Of a stretch of 64,000 nucleotides of DNA, positions 12,301 through 23,500 are shown piece by piece; the first letter of the stretch is position 1; each line of letters opens with the position of its first letter. Origin of the DNA: Linepithema humile (Eukaryota; Arthropoda; Insecta; Hymenoptera; Formicidae). The position numbers and the translations under genes were made by a program. Below the pieces are notes generated by a model. That model searched no databases and was not told where the DNA came from. It saw only the letters and a program-made list of their open reading frames with translations. The stretch spans positions 29,799,418 to 29,863,417 of the forward strand of contig NC_090130.1 of the NCBI RefSeq assembly GCF_040581485.1, given 5' to 3'.

Positions 12301-13091
12301 CGATCGCATAAAAATTGCAAGTGGATCACCGACGCAGACTCTCCATCGGTTTTCCTCGTGAATCGACAGCCGTCGCTTTTACGTAAACTCGTAGAACGAA
12401 AATTATATATGCGCGTGTGCTGTAGGTGGGTGGTGATATAAACGCGCAAGTGAGTTCATGCGTAAATAACCAAATGAATAAACATTGGAGTAGAGTGCAC
12501 TGATAGCCGTTATATAAACGTCGATTTTATACACATACACACGCACACACTAGCCCCGCAAACTCGACGGAAACGTTACTCGCAGACACCGAAATCCGAG
12601 ATTGCCATTTCCGGGTTAATAAAAAAGAAAAGAAACTGTTCAGCGAGATGCGAGTATTTTTATTTAAAAAAAAAAGTACGCTACTTTATTTCCTTGTTCG
12701 GCATTCTGTTGGCAAGTTTTCTTGCAAAACTCAGGCAGCACTTTCCCGAGAGCTCGTATAACAATCGCGGCTCATGAATTTTTGCCGTTTCATCTGAAAA
12801 ACACTGACATGATATTGCTCGCATATGTGAGAATACTGTAGGATTATGCGCAATCTCCGCCTGTTTGATCTTGCGAAAACTGGATAATTAACGCCGGGTT
12901 TTCGCGAACGTGCGCGAAATGCACGCGGAAAGGAAACTCGAAAGCGAATGGAAAGAAAATTGCGAAACGCATTACTAGTGGAAAACGAAACGTCAATCAT
13001 AATGTTTATTCGTCGCTAAAAGCATCGAGGCAATTTAAATGCAATAATTCTATTTCCGAAATCACGCTCGCTTTGCATTTAGCATGCAAAA
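9399..13091. other. Non-coding stretch
   Basis: No supported gene. A palindromic cAMP-response-type site TGACGTCA (9787-9794) overlaps a 14-bp palindrome CATGTC-GT-GACATG (9793-9806). A short imperfect inverted repeat is at 10388-10402/10411-10425 (13 of 15 pairs). The open frames near 11.3-11.6 kb and 12.1-12.45 kb overlap antisense and have no splice signals or domain features. Confidence 0.45.
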
Positions 13092-13097
13092 TTTATT
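13092..13097 (-). terminator. Candidate poly(A) signal of the PH-like gene
   Basis: AATAAA on the minus strand about 210 bases downstream of the exon-4 stop codon. Another AATAAA lies inside the last codons of exon 4 (13320-13325), where its use would remove the stop codon. The 13092 copy is therefore the more sensible 3' end. Position alone supports it; there is no transcript evidence here. Confidence 0.4.
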
Positions 13098-13306
13098 CTT
13101 TTGATTTTCAGCACCGAATCAGCGTCGAATCGGAATGCATTGCTTGGAAAGAGGAGAGAAGGCAAGCGGCGATTTGCGCGTGGGCGTTTGGATGAAAAAG
13201 GTATGTGCGTAGATAATCATAGGGAAAATAAACGGACTGGACATGCCGGCGCGGTGGCCAAGGCTCCACCGGCTTTCTAACGACAATCACTTTTATGTAA
13301 CGGCCA

Positions 13307-13565
13307 TTATTCGTCCCTTTTTATTACAACAAAAGGTAAATACAAAGACGCGCGGCTTTCGTCGCGGAACTGCGCCGCGGACGGCACGCGATCCGTGCCG
13401 TTTTTGACAAAATATTCGTAGGGAGGGTAAATATCGGAGTACATCGAGGGGTAGTTACACATGGGGGATAACCTTTCGGAATTATCCGACGAGGGACTAG
13501 AAGACCTCTTTGGCGACCAACCCTTCATACCGGGTGGCATCGATAAATGATACCGCTTGTTTTTA
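13307..13565 (-). CDS. PH-like protein gene, exon 4 (C-terminus, stop)
   Basis: The acceptor CCGCTGTCGCAG precedes 13565. One base completes the codon left by exon 3, then 85 codons run to TAA at 13307-13309. The peptide is Ser/Pro/Tyr-rich: it contains MPPGMKGWSPKRSSSPSSDN, then NYPSMYSDIYPPYEYF, and ends in FVVIKRDE. Codon choice (frequent TCG, CCC, TCC, GAT) looks coding, and there are no stops in frame. Several SP/Tyr-Pro clusters suggest a disordered, phosphorylatable tail; that is inference. The phase matches exon 3 only if exon 3 uses the GTAATC donor at 15952. If it does not, this exon could belong to another isoform or gene. An internal AATAAA (13320-13325) overlaps the codons before the stop. 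Confidence 0.55.
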
Positions 13566-15952
13566 CTGCGACAGCGGTGTCATTTGAATCACCCTGTAGA
13601 CGGTCGTCGACTGCAAGCGACTTCGCGATCGGATCCCGATAGTATTCTGGAAATTCTCTTTCAATTACATATGTTGATATGCAACAGCGATACATAATTG
13701 ATTCTGAATCACGAAATCGTCAATGCTTTGTTAGATCATTGACGGCATAAGGAAGAATCGATTATTCATCGTTTGACAGCTCTGAGCGAAACAAAATTTA
13801 CATCTACATAAAAACTCCAGAATACTTTCCATGGAAACAGTCAGCGCGCGAATAATTAACGAAGAGATATTGTTGATTCTCGATCGCTCTGTCTCGAAAT
13901 AATTATCTTCCGCGACACATTTTTACAATATAATCCTTCTTATTCTGTAACATTAACGCTCACAATTCTATACATATATAACGCAAGAAGATAACGCAGA
14001 TCATACACTATACAATGAACGAGATACAAAAATAAGTGGCAATTCTCTTCGAGCGCGAAGTGTCTCGACGAAGACTCAATCAACTGTACAAAATAATCTC
14101 TCGGCCAAGTTTCCGCGCAAACAATTTCGACCTTTTTAATAAATAACTATTACAATTCCTTCAAAATATAAAACTTAGACTCATAATCTATTTCTCAACA
14201 AGTATCTTTTATTAAATAATTATTTTTATTTTTCTTTTTTTCTTTTTGTATTCTCGACTTTTCTAAAAACAGTCAGACGTTGGTTTGTTTCCTCATTTTA
14301 TAGGGAATTAGAATGCACTTCAATTTCGCGATTTCCGTTGTCCATTGCGAGATGGAACGAGAGAATGAGGGGAACATCGTACGAGCGGAAATTATCGTTT
14401 CAATTCGAAATAAGCGGAAGTCGCTCCTGGCCCACGTTCTGGCCCTCGAGAGGTCCAGCGGAGAACGATTGCCGCTCTCTCATGGCAAATAATACACATC
14501 ACGCACTCAACGAGAATATTATATCTCGTACATAAATAAACATAAACCATATAAATCGCTAATTAGATACTTATTTACAGACGCATGTAACAGAGATTAA
14601 ACTATAATGTCTAAAAAAAAAAAAAAAAAAATCGTAGAACCAACGTTTCAGGTACAAAATGAGATTGATCGATTATGTACAAATTTCACTCGTAATTATT
14701 ATAATTGGAAGTGCAACTATTGGCGATATTTATCGTTCAACTCTTTGGATATTTAACGACCGGGCCGCCGCCTGATTAAAATCCGGGCGATCGAATTCAG
14801 GCTAATCGAAAAATGCGAGCTCGACGATCGGCTCACGTACAGTTTGTATACATACAGGTGTTCAACGTTGCGGCAATCGCTCGGTGAACGTAAATTACCG
14901 GTTTCTCCGATTCCCCCCTCCCTTCTCTCTTCCGCTCTCTTTCTTTCTCTCTCTCTCGTTTTCTCTCTTTTTCCCTCGTTCTCTTCGTGTCACGATCGAC
15001 CACGCTCGATCTCGCTGATACACAGTATCGTACGCGATAGGCGTTACACTTTGTATTTGTATTTTGAAATACGAGCAGACGCGCGATTGTACGCGATGCG
15101 AAACGACATTCGCGTAACGAGCAGAGGTGAAACCTAAATCCGAGGTGGGAAACTTGTACGGCGATCGTGTTCGCCGGGTTTCCTCCGTGCTCGCTTTCGT
15201 AAGACGCCAGCACGATCGCGAGCATCGACGCCTTTTTCCTTCCTTCGGCTTTGACGGCCGATCGCGACAACCGGCAATCGAGAGAATCGGGTACACAGTT
15301 CGGGGCCTCGAGCGTGATAAAAAGCTCTCGCGTGCGCGCGCGGCGACTTTCTCCTCGGCGCAAGTGTGACAATCGTCGCCCGTGACACGATTGACAGAGC
15401 CGATTGCAATCTGAACGGCTTGATAAGAGCGGTTCAATCGAGTTAGCTTCGCGCACGGGGAATCCGCGAGCGCTATTGAGAAACTTAGTTGTCATCGTGA
15501 CTGAGGAACTCTCACGAACTCCTCGAGTAAATCACTCACCTTGAGGATTCCAGGGCTTAATTTTCATTCACATCGATCTATCAACTGTGTGCTACGAAAG
15601 GAGTTTTTCAGTCAGGCTCTTTCGACAATAAGGCTTTTTGGATTTTTTTCTTTTCAAATCCCTGCAAAAGCGTTTAGCAAAGCTATCATAATTTGTTCCT
15701 TTGGAAAATATTTTGCGATTTACATTACGAAACACTGATTGCAAAAGTTTACATGTTTTACGAAAATTTATATATATATATATTACGCGAGAGGGGGAAG
15801 AAAATACAAAAGCGACAGTCAGACAACGATTTCATCATCCAGTTCGCTATTTTACTTCCAACGAGAAAATGGACGATCGTAAACTCTCTGCTTGTAAATG
15901 CTTTCAAAAATGCTGGAAGAACTTTTTTACTGTCGCGCGACTGCGCGATTAC
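13566..15952 (-). other. Intron 3 of the PH-like gene (or alternative 3' UTR)
   Basis: The 2.4-kb stretch between exons 3 and 4. It holds a CT-rich tract (about 14918-14990), an A17-18 run near 14615-14631 and long minus-strand open frames (14833-15495) that come from that low-complexity CT/GA composition. If the intron is retained, translation stops at 15949 and this stretch becomes 3' UTR. AATAAA motifs on the minus strand at 14208-14213 and 14225-14230 could then end the transcript. Confidence 0.45.
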
Positions 15953-17496
15953 TTCAGATAATGTCTCTTCCTCGCGGAAGCGGTGATGCAGGGCGCCTCG
16001 TGCCTCGAATTCGTATCCTTCCACGCGCTCTTCGTCGGCGGATCGCTGAATCTCGTTTTGCTGAGGACCATCGTCTTCTGGTTAGCGTCCTGCTCCGGGT
16101 CGCCTTCGAAGAACCGGCACATCTCCCTCACTGGCACGGCTCTTGCTCCTCGATTAAGATCGTGGAGGGATCTGGCGCGTTGCTTGCCCCGCGGACTCGG
16201 CTTGGAGGACGTTCGGCCGAGGTCCTCCGTGCTCCTGGCCAAGCGGCCGCCCAGCCTCGACAGGGACTCGAATAGAGTAAGCTTCTCCCGCACCGGCACG
16301 TAGTGATCGACCCTCTGGCACCGCTCCAGGAGCTTGGCGACGTCCTCCTCGCAAGGCGGGTGCATCGAGGATGCCGATGGCGAGCCCGGTGACTTGAGCA
16401 AGACGATCGCCGGACAGTCCGCGGATCTCGAGCACGGCTGCGACGACTGACGGGCAACGGGAATCCTGGAGGACAGAAGAGCCAGGCGCTCCTTGCGCTC
16501 CCGGAGAGTCTCCACGTTGGCGACAGTGATGCCGATCAGCTGTTGAGCTTGCGGCTGCCCCTTGTCGCGAAAGATCCGCCTCTCTCTGGCTCTGCTTCGC
16601 CTCTCGCTGATGTCCGATCTGAGTATGCCGGGGCCGCCGTTCTTCGGGCTGTTGTTGTTTCGCTTGTCGTCCTCGTTCCGATGATGATTCTCGTCGGTGA
16701 ACCTCACCGCGGACGGCTCGCTCGGTTTGATCGGCGGCAGTCGGTCGATGATCGCGTTTCCATTTCGCACGGACACGTCAGTCGTCGTAAAGAGTTCCTT
16801 CTTGGGCGAACGCGTCGCGTGCACGTCGTCGTTGTCGGCGTAGATCCTGTTCCTCGTTCGACCGTACACTCTCGGCAGATTGTTGTTGTTCTCCTCGGCC
16901 TTCGCTCTCCGCCGCCGCGCGTCCTCCTCGAGGACGCGCCGACTCCTCGCCTCGTTCTCGCGTCTGCGCGCCTCCTTGTACCTCTGTATCCTCTGCTCTC
17001 TCGTTTCCGGTTCCGGAATGGGCACGCTGCCGGCGTCCACGCAGTCCACGCTGGACCGGCACACGCCGCCCCAAGGAAGACTGTCGTCGCTACCCTCGCT
17101 GCTCTCGCTGCAACCCCACGCTCTGCTGACCGGTTGGTCCTTCGTCCTTATTAGGGCGGGTACGCTTCGGAATTCCCCCAGGAGGTCCTCGTCGCTCGAA
17201 TTGCTGCTGGACCAGCCGCGTAACTCGCTTCGCGCTCTTCTTCTGGACTCGTCCAGTATCGTCGTCACGTTCATCGACGTCTTCTCCGTCGGCGAATCGC
17301 TCGGCCAGCAGCGTAATTCGCTGCGGGACCGTCGCCTCGTTTCCGTCGGGCTGTCCGGCAGCGGAACCGGGCCTCTCGGACAAATGGTCAGTATCTCCAG
17401 GAAGTTCAAGCATCGTTGAGCGCGGAACGGCGTTTGCCGGACCAGTTCGGCCGCGATCGCTCTGACCCAGGACCAGTAGATCGGTTCCGTGTCCGC
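15953..17496 (-). CDS. PH-like protein gene, exon 3 (main exon, 514 codons)
   Basis: The longest credible coding block in the window. The acceptor TTATCTGTTCAG ends at 17497 and the frame starts in phase 0 with ADTEPIYWSWVRAIAAELVR. This has the form of a PH-domain C-terminal helix with its conserved Trp. Residue numbers here follow the 704-aa model. A duplicated motif RRRxRSELRxW lies at about 157-168 and 188-199. An Arg/Glu-rich helix with RIQRYKEARRREN is at 269-308, followed by a four-Asn run. Next come RERKERLALLSSR, then two VPVRE....FE motifs (504-514, 558-568) and paired ARSTEDLGR / ARSLHDLNR. The Arg/Glu helix and VRE..FE blocks recall the N-terminal region of supervillin-type actin adaptors, but I cannot confirm homology. 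The open frame upstream of 17496 (36 codons) is intronic. Without splicing the frame ends at TAA, 15949-15951. Antisense frames over this exon are shadows. Confidence 0.85.
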
Positions 17497-20306
17497 CTGA
17501 ACAGATAACAAGATCGATACGCGTGTAAGTATTTGCGGCAACAATTGTCGCGGGCTGTAGAATATTTCAGAAATCTTAAACATGTTTTTAAAAATTATCG
17601 ACATCTTTAATTGTATAGAATTTAATATCGAACAACTGTAGAAACAACATCACTCAAAAAAATATTTCGCTGATGTAGTTAGATTTCTAGATATCGCAAC
17701 AAGAATGTATCGCTATTTTTCGTATCTGTGAAAACATTGTTTGTCACATATAGAATTTATAGCAGTAATGTTCTAGCAATAGCTTCTGAAAAATTTAGGT
17801 ACCATTGCTAAATGTTATTCATTGCATGATCTAACACGTGATTGATCTTATATAGATAGGCGCTTTAGAGAAACTTTCTTTTTAAAGTTCACAAACAATA
17901 CAGATATATATTCTGTTTCTGTCATCTAAACTGATTAAGTAATTACATATGCAATATCACAACAGTTGCTAATCATTTATCTGTTTTAGTTAATTTTTTA
18001 CCTAGAAAATTTTAGCTATTATTGCAAGATCATTTTTTTGAGTGATGTTGCGTTTAAATATTCAATAATTGTCACGAAAATATTTAAAAATATAAGAGAA
18101 TCTAAATTCTTCTAAATAGATATGATGAAGTATCGGAAAATTGTGCAGTTCAGAAAATACCTACATTTGTTTCCTCTAAATGTTCTCATTTTCTTTCGAT
18201 AAAGAATTTTATAATATCATAGATGCCTTCAAATATTAATCGTGATAACAGCCATGAAGCGCAAAAGGAGCACTTGAACAGTTTAAGGAGTGCCTCGGCT
18301 CTTCGAGGAGCTGCATATCGATTAAAGTGATGGATACGAATCAAGGTGATTAAATATAATTTGATCGATAACCCCGATATCAAGGTTTCCAGATAGGTAG
18401 GTAGACGGTTTGACATATAGGCGGGTATGTAGGACCACCGTTGGCAGCATCGCCGACGGTTATGCGTATCCGGATTTCATACTCTCGTACGGCGGGTATA
18501 TCGGGACGCAGCATCGAGTAGTCGAACGGGTCTGTCTACCCGCAGGATCGACCGTGACACACGATTTCGCCGGACGGCGGCGATTCGAAAGTCGCCGGTT
18601 CGCTCGAGTGGCGCGAACGGCCGGCCGCGACACCGTGGAATTTGCTCGTTAACCACCGGCGGCGGTGTCGATCATTACCATCCCCGACGGAAACAAATCT
18701 CGCTGTCGCGAGGCTTGACCTTCGGCGCGCGGCGCTCGCGCGTTCGACGACACTGGCCGATATCGGCGCGTCTGGAAAAAAGCTCGCCAACAGGTTTGCG
18801 CCCGTGCGTTGTCTATCTCGAGAACGGCATAGAAAACCAGCTTTCGATCGAAAACCGTGACGCAGCGTCGCGCGTTACGGACACGAGCGACGGGAGAAAA
18901 TAGCGCGCGGGGCTGTGTATTCCTAGCGCGGCGCGGTACACTCGACGCGATCGAAGAACTGCAATCACGACCGGCGATCGTCAAAGTGGTGCCTCGCGCT
19001 CGGTTACCGTAATTGCGTCGATTAACGTCGCTAAGTCAACTCGGCGTAAAAAATGCGAAACGTTCGATTACAACGCGATGACGACGGACTCGTCATTCCG
19101 ATTGACCGGACGCGCGCCAGCAAGGTAGCGTCCTTGGAGTCCGCTAAGCCCGCTAAAGAGAGACGAAGGAACTCTCCTCGGCTGGGAGAGCGGGCGCGCG
19201 ACGCGGCGGGACTCCTTGACAATGGCGGGTCATGGGAGAGCGGTGCAACGATCTCCCACGCGTTTATCACGGCAAGCGGATCGGCAAGCGGGAGTGTTGA
19301 CCTTGCCTACTGGCCTTATTAAGACCTCCTCGCGATTCGACGGCCGGGCGGGCATGTTGCGTCACGAGCCGTCGCTTTCCTGCGCTACCTGGACATCCGC
19401 GGCCTTGGCAAGGATGCCTCGCGCATCCCACATTGTTTTCGAAGCGGGCGTTTCGCGCTCGCTTTATCGCGCGCCGGAACGTTTTCATCAAAGTGAGCGC
19501 CGAGCAGCAAGCGTGCATATCATCGATTTAATGAGATCGCCGCGCGCGAGAGTTCTCTAATTAGATTATTCCGTGAGCGGAGAGAAAAAAAAAGGAAGGT
19601 GAAAATCTGACGCTACGCCGGGGCGAAACTCGTAAGACGAGTTACACGGACGCCCCGCGCGATCTGAAAGCGGCGACGCCTTCTATGCAAAACAGAGGTG
19701 AAATCGGCGCGCGGGAATTTGAATTTTGGGCGATTTTCTAGAAATCGCGGTAAGGAAATTTGCTCGAGCTCGAAGCGCGGCGTTCGCCCGCTCGCTCGCT
19801 CGCTCCCGGGGATTGTATAACGCGTTAGAAATCGAATGGCGACGCTAGCGGACCCGTAATTAGAAGTTGCAGCGTTCAGTGAAACGGGAGTCCGCGCGCG
19901 GTCCGCCCGGCGCACGTGAAAGTGTTTACGGCCGAGGAAACGGATCGTGCTGGAGATAAGAGCCATTTACATGCAATTACATTGCGTGGCGCGCGGCATA
20001 TTATTCCTGCCCGACCTCTCCCTTGTCTTCTCTTCATCCGTGCGCTTCTCTCATGCCTTACGGTCGACCGGCGAGGAACGCTGGCCGGCAGCGGCCGATT
20101 CCGTCCGTGGAACCATGCCAAATTGCAAATGTTCGCGAAAGCATCTCTGGCCCTTTAGCCGTTGCGCTGGTCAGGAATCGAGAGCAATTTCCTTTCGATA
20201 GATTGCTTTCTTACAAAATTGCGAAATTCCTCACAAAATTTGCAAATTTATTTTTACAAGATACGAAAAAGTTCAATGATAGTTTTAAATTAGCGGCAAT
20301 AATTAC
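17497..20306 (-). other. Intron 2 of the PH-like gene
   Basis: About 2.8 kb between phase-0 boundaries. The 3' half (17.6-18.4 kb) is AT-rich and holds an inverted-repeat element at 17645-18050. The 5' half is GC- and CpG-rich, with many short overlapping open frames that I treat as chance. No nested gene is supported. Confidence 0.6.
17645..18050. mobile_element. MITE-like element with 19-bp perfect terminal inverted repeats
   Basis: CAACATCACTCAAAAAAAT (17645-17663) is matched exactly in reverse complement at 18032-18050. The arms continue imperfectly inward: GATGTAGTTAGATTTCTAG on the left against AATAATAGCTAAAATTTTCTAG read from the right. The 406-bp interior is AT-rich and non-coding. 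I could not identify a clear target-site duplication, so the superfamily is undetermined and the exact tips may lie a few bases outside. It lies within intron 2 of the PH-like gene. Confidence 0.6.
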
Positions 20307-20509
20307 CCAAAAGGTGGCGAGCGAACGACTCTGCGAATTGCTCAGCGTGAAGCCTAGAGCGAGCGTGTGCGGTTGGCAGAGGCTGGGTGGTGCTTGACGG
20401 AGATTTAATGCTCTCAATGGTAGCCGCATCGGAGTGCCTTCGACCCAGAGCCAGCCCATCCTGATGGAAACCGTTCTCCTTTCGCCCAGATCTTCCACGT
20501 ACAGTTCGC
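20307..20509 (-). CDS. PH-like protein gene, exon 2
   Basis: A 203-nt exon after the strong acceptor TTTTATTTCAG. Two bases complete a Gly codon with exon 1, then 67 codons end flush before the donor GTAATT. The peptide runs ELYVEDLGERRTVSIRMGWL through RLPLRALNLR to ALGFTLSNSQSRSLATFW, an alternation of hydrophobic and charged residues like PH-domain beta strands. It joins directly to exon 3's Trp-containing helix. The alternative frame over the same bases (containing RRHSDAATIESIKSP) is also open and reads like protein. However, it would leave one base over at the donor and would not fit exon 3's phase-0 start, so I chose this frame. No other exon between 17.5 and 20.3 kb is needed. Confidence 0.6.
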
Positions 20510-23500
20510 CTGAAATAAAAATGACCGAAACATAAAGATCGATTCATCATCGGTCACAATTGAATTAATTAATATGCCGCAATTGAATCTCGATGCCAGT
20601 TAGAAATTCTCCGTCGATGAACCTTTCGTTTTCAATAGCGCACGCCGTAAATGGCAGTGGCGCTATTAATATTCGCGCTGCAGTTTCGAGATTAAGTCAG
20701 GAGGAGAATCGATGATTCACGCGTTTATCGCGAACGTCCGTAACGAGCGGCGGCGGAGGAAACCCGCGATCCGGCGTTGCGAACAATTAATCGTATCTGC
20801 GTCACGATCGTATATGCGCGATCGAAAGTAAAAGCCGCGCTCTATCTCGTCGACTCGCCAATCAGCCGTTGTTATCGGCCCGAATGAATATTTCATCGCC
20901 GACCGCGAAATTGCGCGTCTTGCCGGGGCGTTTCGGGTAACGCGATCGCGTCGCGAAACCGACTTCCACAATTTCGCGGCTCACGATTTCGCTCCGTCCT
21001 GAATTAGCCGATGGCCGATGGATCGACGTAATCGACGCCGTCGGCGTGATAGCGGACTCGGCCGACGGGGTTTCGTCATGCCTTTCGTGTCCGAAAGACT
21101 GCTCCTTAAAAGGTATACGTCACGAACGTTTGTTACACCCGCGGTTTACGACGTGAGCTCTTTTATTTCTGCCGGGGAAAAGGAAAGAGGAAAACACGCG
21201 GAGGAGGACATAGGGGCGACGAATCGAGAGATTGACGTCATGCGATCGAGAGGCGTGGGCGACGCGCGTGGTATCATTGGCACCCCGGTGGTTATTTCTC
21301 GCGCGTCTCGATTCAGCCTGAACGACTATCGACCGAAAACGGCGTCAAACACGCCTACGTTTCTCATCGCGGCACTCAGGCGACTATTTTCGCCGGAGTG
21401 CGGGATGGAAATAGATTCTGGCCGCGGTACTCTCCCTCTGGATTAATGCCCGTCGTCGCTTTCGTTCAACAACGAGACAATCTCAACCTGTCGTCCGCCT
21501 TCGGAATGGCGGCAATTCACGGGCTTCATTGGCGAATAAAAAAAAAAACGGTGTCCTTTGTCCATCATCGGCGATATTAAATTACGGCGCAAAAGAATCG
21601 CTTTCTCAACGATTCGTTTCAACACGTAGTATTTCGCAAAAAAAAAATTTTTACAATCTCTGAAATTAGAGCGCGACCGATTAATTAAATATCGTAATCC
21701 ATGCGATCATCGATTTTTATCTATCTCGTCACTCTATTCCGGACATCGCTCTTTATCGCGTTAAGGCGTTCCTCGAATAGTTATTATAGTATCGGTTTAA
21801 AAAAACAAACATTAACAATCTTATCGAAAAGGCGCGATCAACGAGACACTTGGGATTCCTTTAATTGATAAAAAAATCGATATTTTCTACTTCAAAATTC
21901 TTCACTGGCATTCCTGCCTTGTGTAGGACGATAAATACACTAGTCGAGGCATCGAAATGTGGAACGACCTACGACACGCCGCTTTCGTCCGGAAATCTTT
22001 CTTTTCGTCCGGACGAATATGACTCGCCCAAACAATCCCGGCGATTATCCCTTTGTTCCCTATCGGGGCTGTTGGGTAACCCTACTCGTTTCGCTTTCTT
22101 ACGCTGTCGCCATTATCAGATGACAATGGAGAGCCTAATCCCATAGAAAATTAGTCTCAAGAATTGCCGTAGGTGCAAAGGGGATTGCCGGGCTCATTTT
22201 GTTCTAATAGCGCCAAATGACGCACGTCGGGACGTAGAATCGGTAAATATTGAGGAACGCAGGATTAACGTTGCTCAACATTTTCACCCCGCGATACTCG
22301 CGAAATGTGCATACATCGAGACGCGTCACGCGAGCCTAGCATGTCGATCGTGACGTGCATGACAGTCCAGAAACTCCAGACTACATAGCGGCGCTTCGCA
22401 TCGCGTCGCGCTTGGAAAGCTGAGGAAGCGGCGTTTAAGACTCCCCGGTGTCTCTCGGATGCTCGGCAAAAATCTCGCAATTCATCATTGCGAGTGAAAG
22501 CGTCGCCGTTTTCGCGGGACGAAATTCGCGTCAGCGATACAATTATCCTGTCAGTTGACGCGTCACGATTGCTCGAGGACTAGAATCCGTAAGCGGCATG
22601 TAAGCGGCAAGAACATTCACCATGCTTTCATATTTTTCGATTCCATCAATGGATGGCGAATTGCGTGAAACAATCCGTAAATGTTTTGCATCGATCAAGT
22701 GAGATCTGATATTGAAATTGCTTGTACGAAAGTTATGGCAGTAACTTTCGCGTAATCAATAGTGGACGATCAATATAAGATTTTTTTCAAAGATCATTCT
22801 TCACTTTTTATCGCAATATTTTTTCAATGAGAGTTTCAGTTTTAATAATCGTCTACCTTTAACTTGAGCGATCGCGAACAAAGCCACAAAGCGGGATATG
22901 TAAATTACAGATTCCGCGGAAGTTACATATGATGATACTTGCTTCAACCGCGTATGATGATTTTCACGCCAGTGAATCACATTCATGGTCGTTTCATTTG
23001 TCTACGCCGACAAAGCTCTCCGTGAGATTTTTTCCACGAACGCGTTACGAAGTACGTGATTCATTGGCAAGCCTCGCGAAGTAAATGCTTCAATTTTTTT
23101 TTTTTTTTCAAAGCAGCCAGGCGCGTCGATTGCGCTAACAATTATATCATTCGGCCGTTAATTGGCCCAATTGCGGAAGAGTTGTCGTAAAAATTTTATT
23201 AAAACTCGCGCGATACCTGGCGATCGAGCGAAAAAGAAAGATGTATCTTTTTTCAACCGTTGCTCGGGTGTATTTGAAGGACTCGTTTAGACCGCTTCTT
23301 ATGCATTCGACACAGCTGTTTCATATTTCGCTCTATAAATCAAGTTTTCTGGTTGAAAAAGCATATTCTTGGGAAGCTCTCGAGCGAGCAGAGGCATGCG
23401 CATTTACGAAAGTTGTTGCTCGCCGAAACGAACACCCTTGAGAGTCGAAGGCTCTCCGAAAGAAGGCCGCGATGTCCGCTCTCACGGTCCATTAAGCTTC

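Noticed and set aside
14833..15495. Minus-strand frame of 220 codons
   Set aside because: It lies in intron 3 of the PH-like gene. Its end is an Arg/Glu run from a CT tract, and overlapping frames on both strands are equally open.
16543..17154. Plus-strand frame of 203 codons
   Set aside because: Antisense shadow of exon 3. The minus frame has splice sites, matching phase and repeated motifs.
20290..20550. Alternative frame over exon 2 (containing RRHSDAATIESIKSP)
   Set aside because: It reads like protein, but it would leave one base at the donor while exon 3 begins in phase 0, so it cannot join the rest of the gene. I keep a small doubt.
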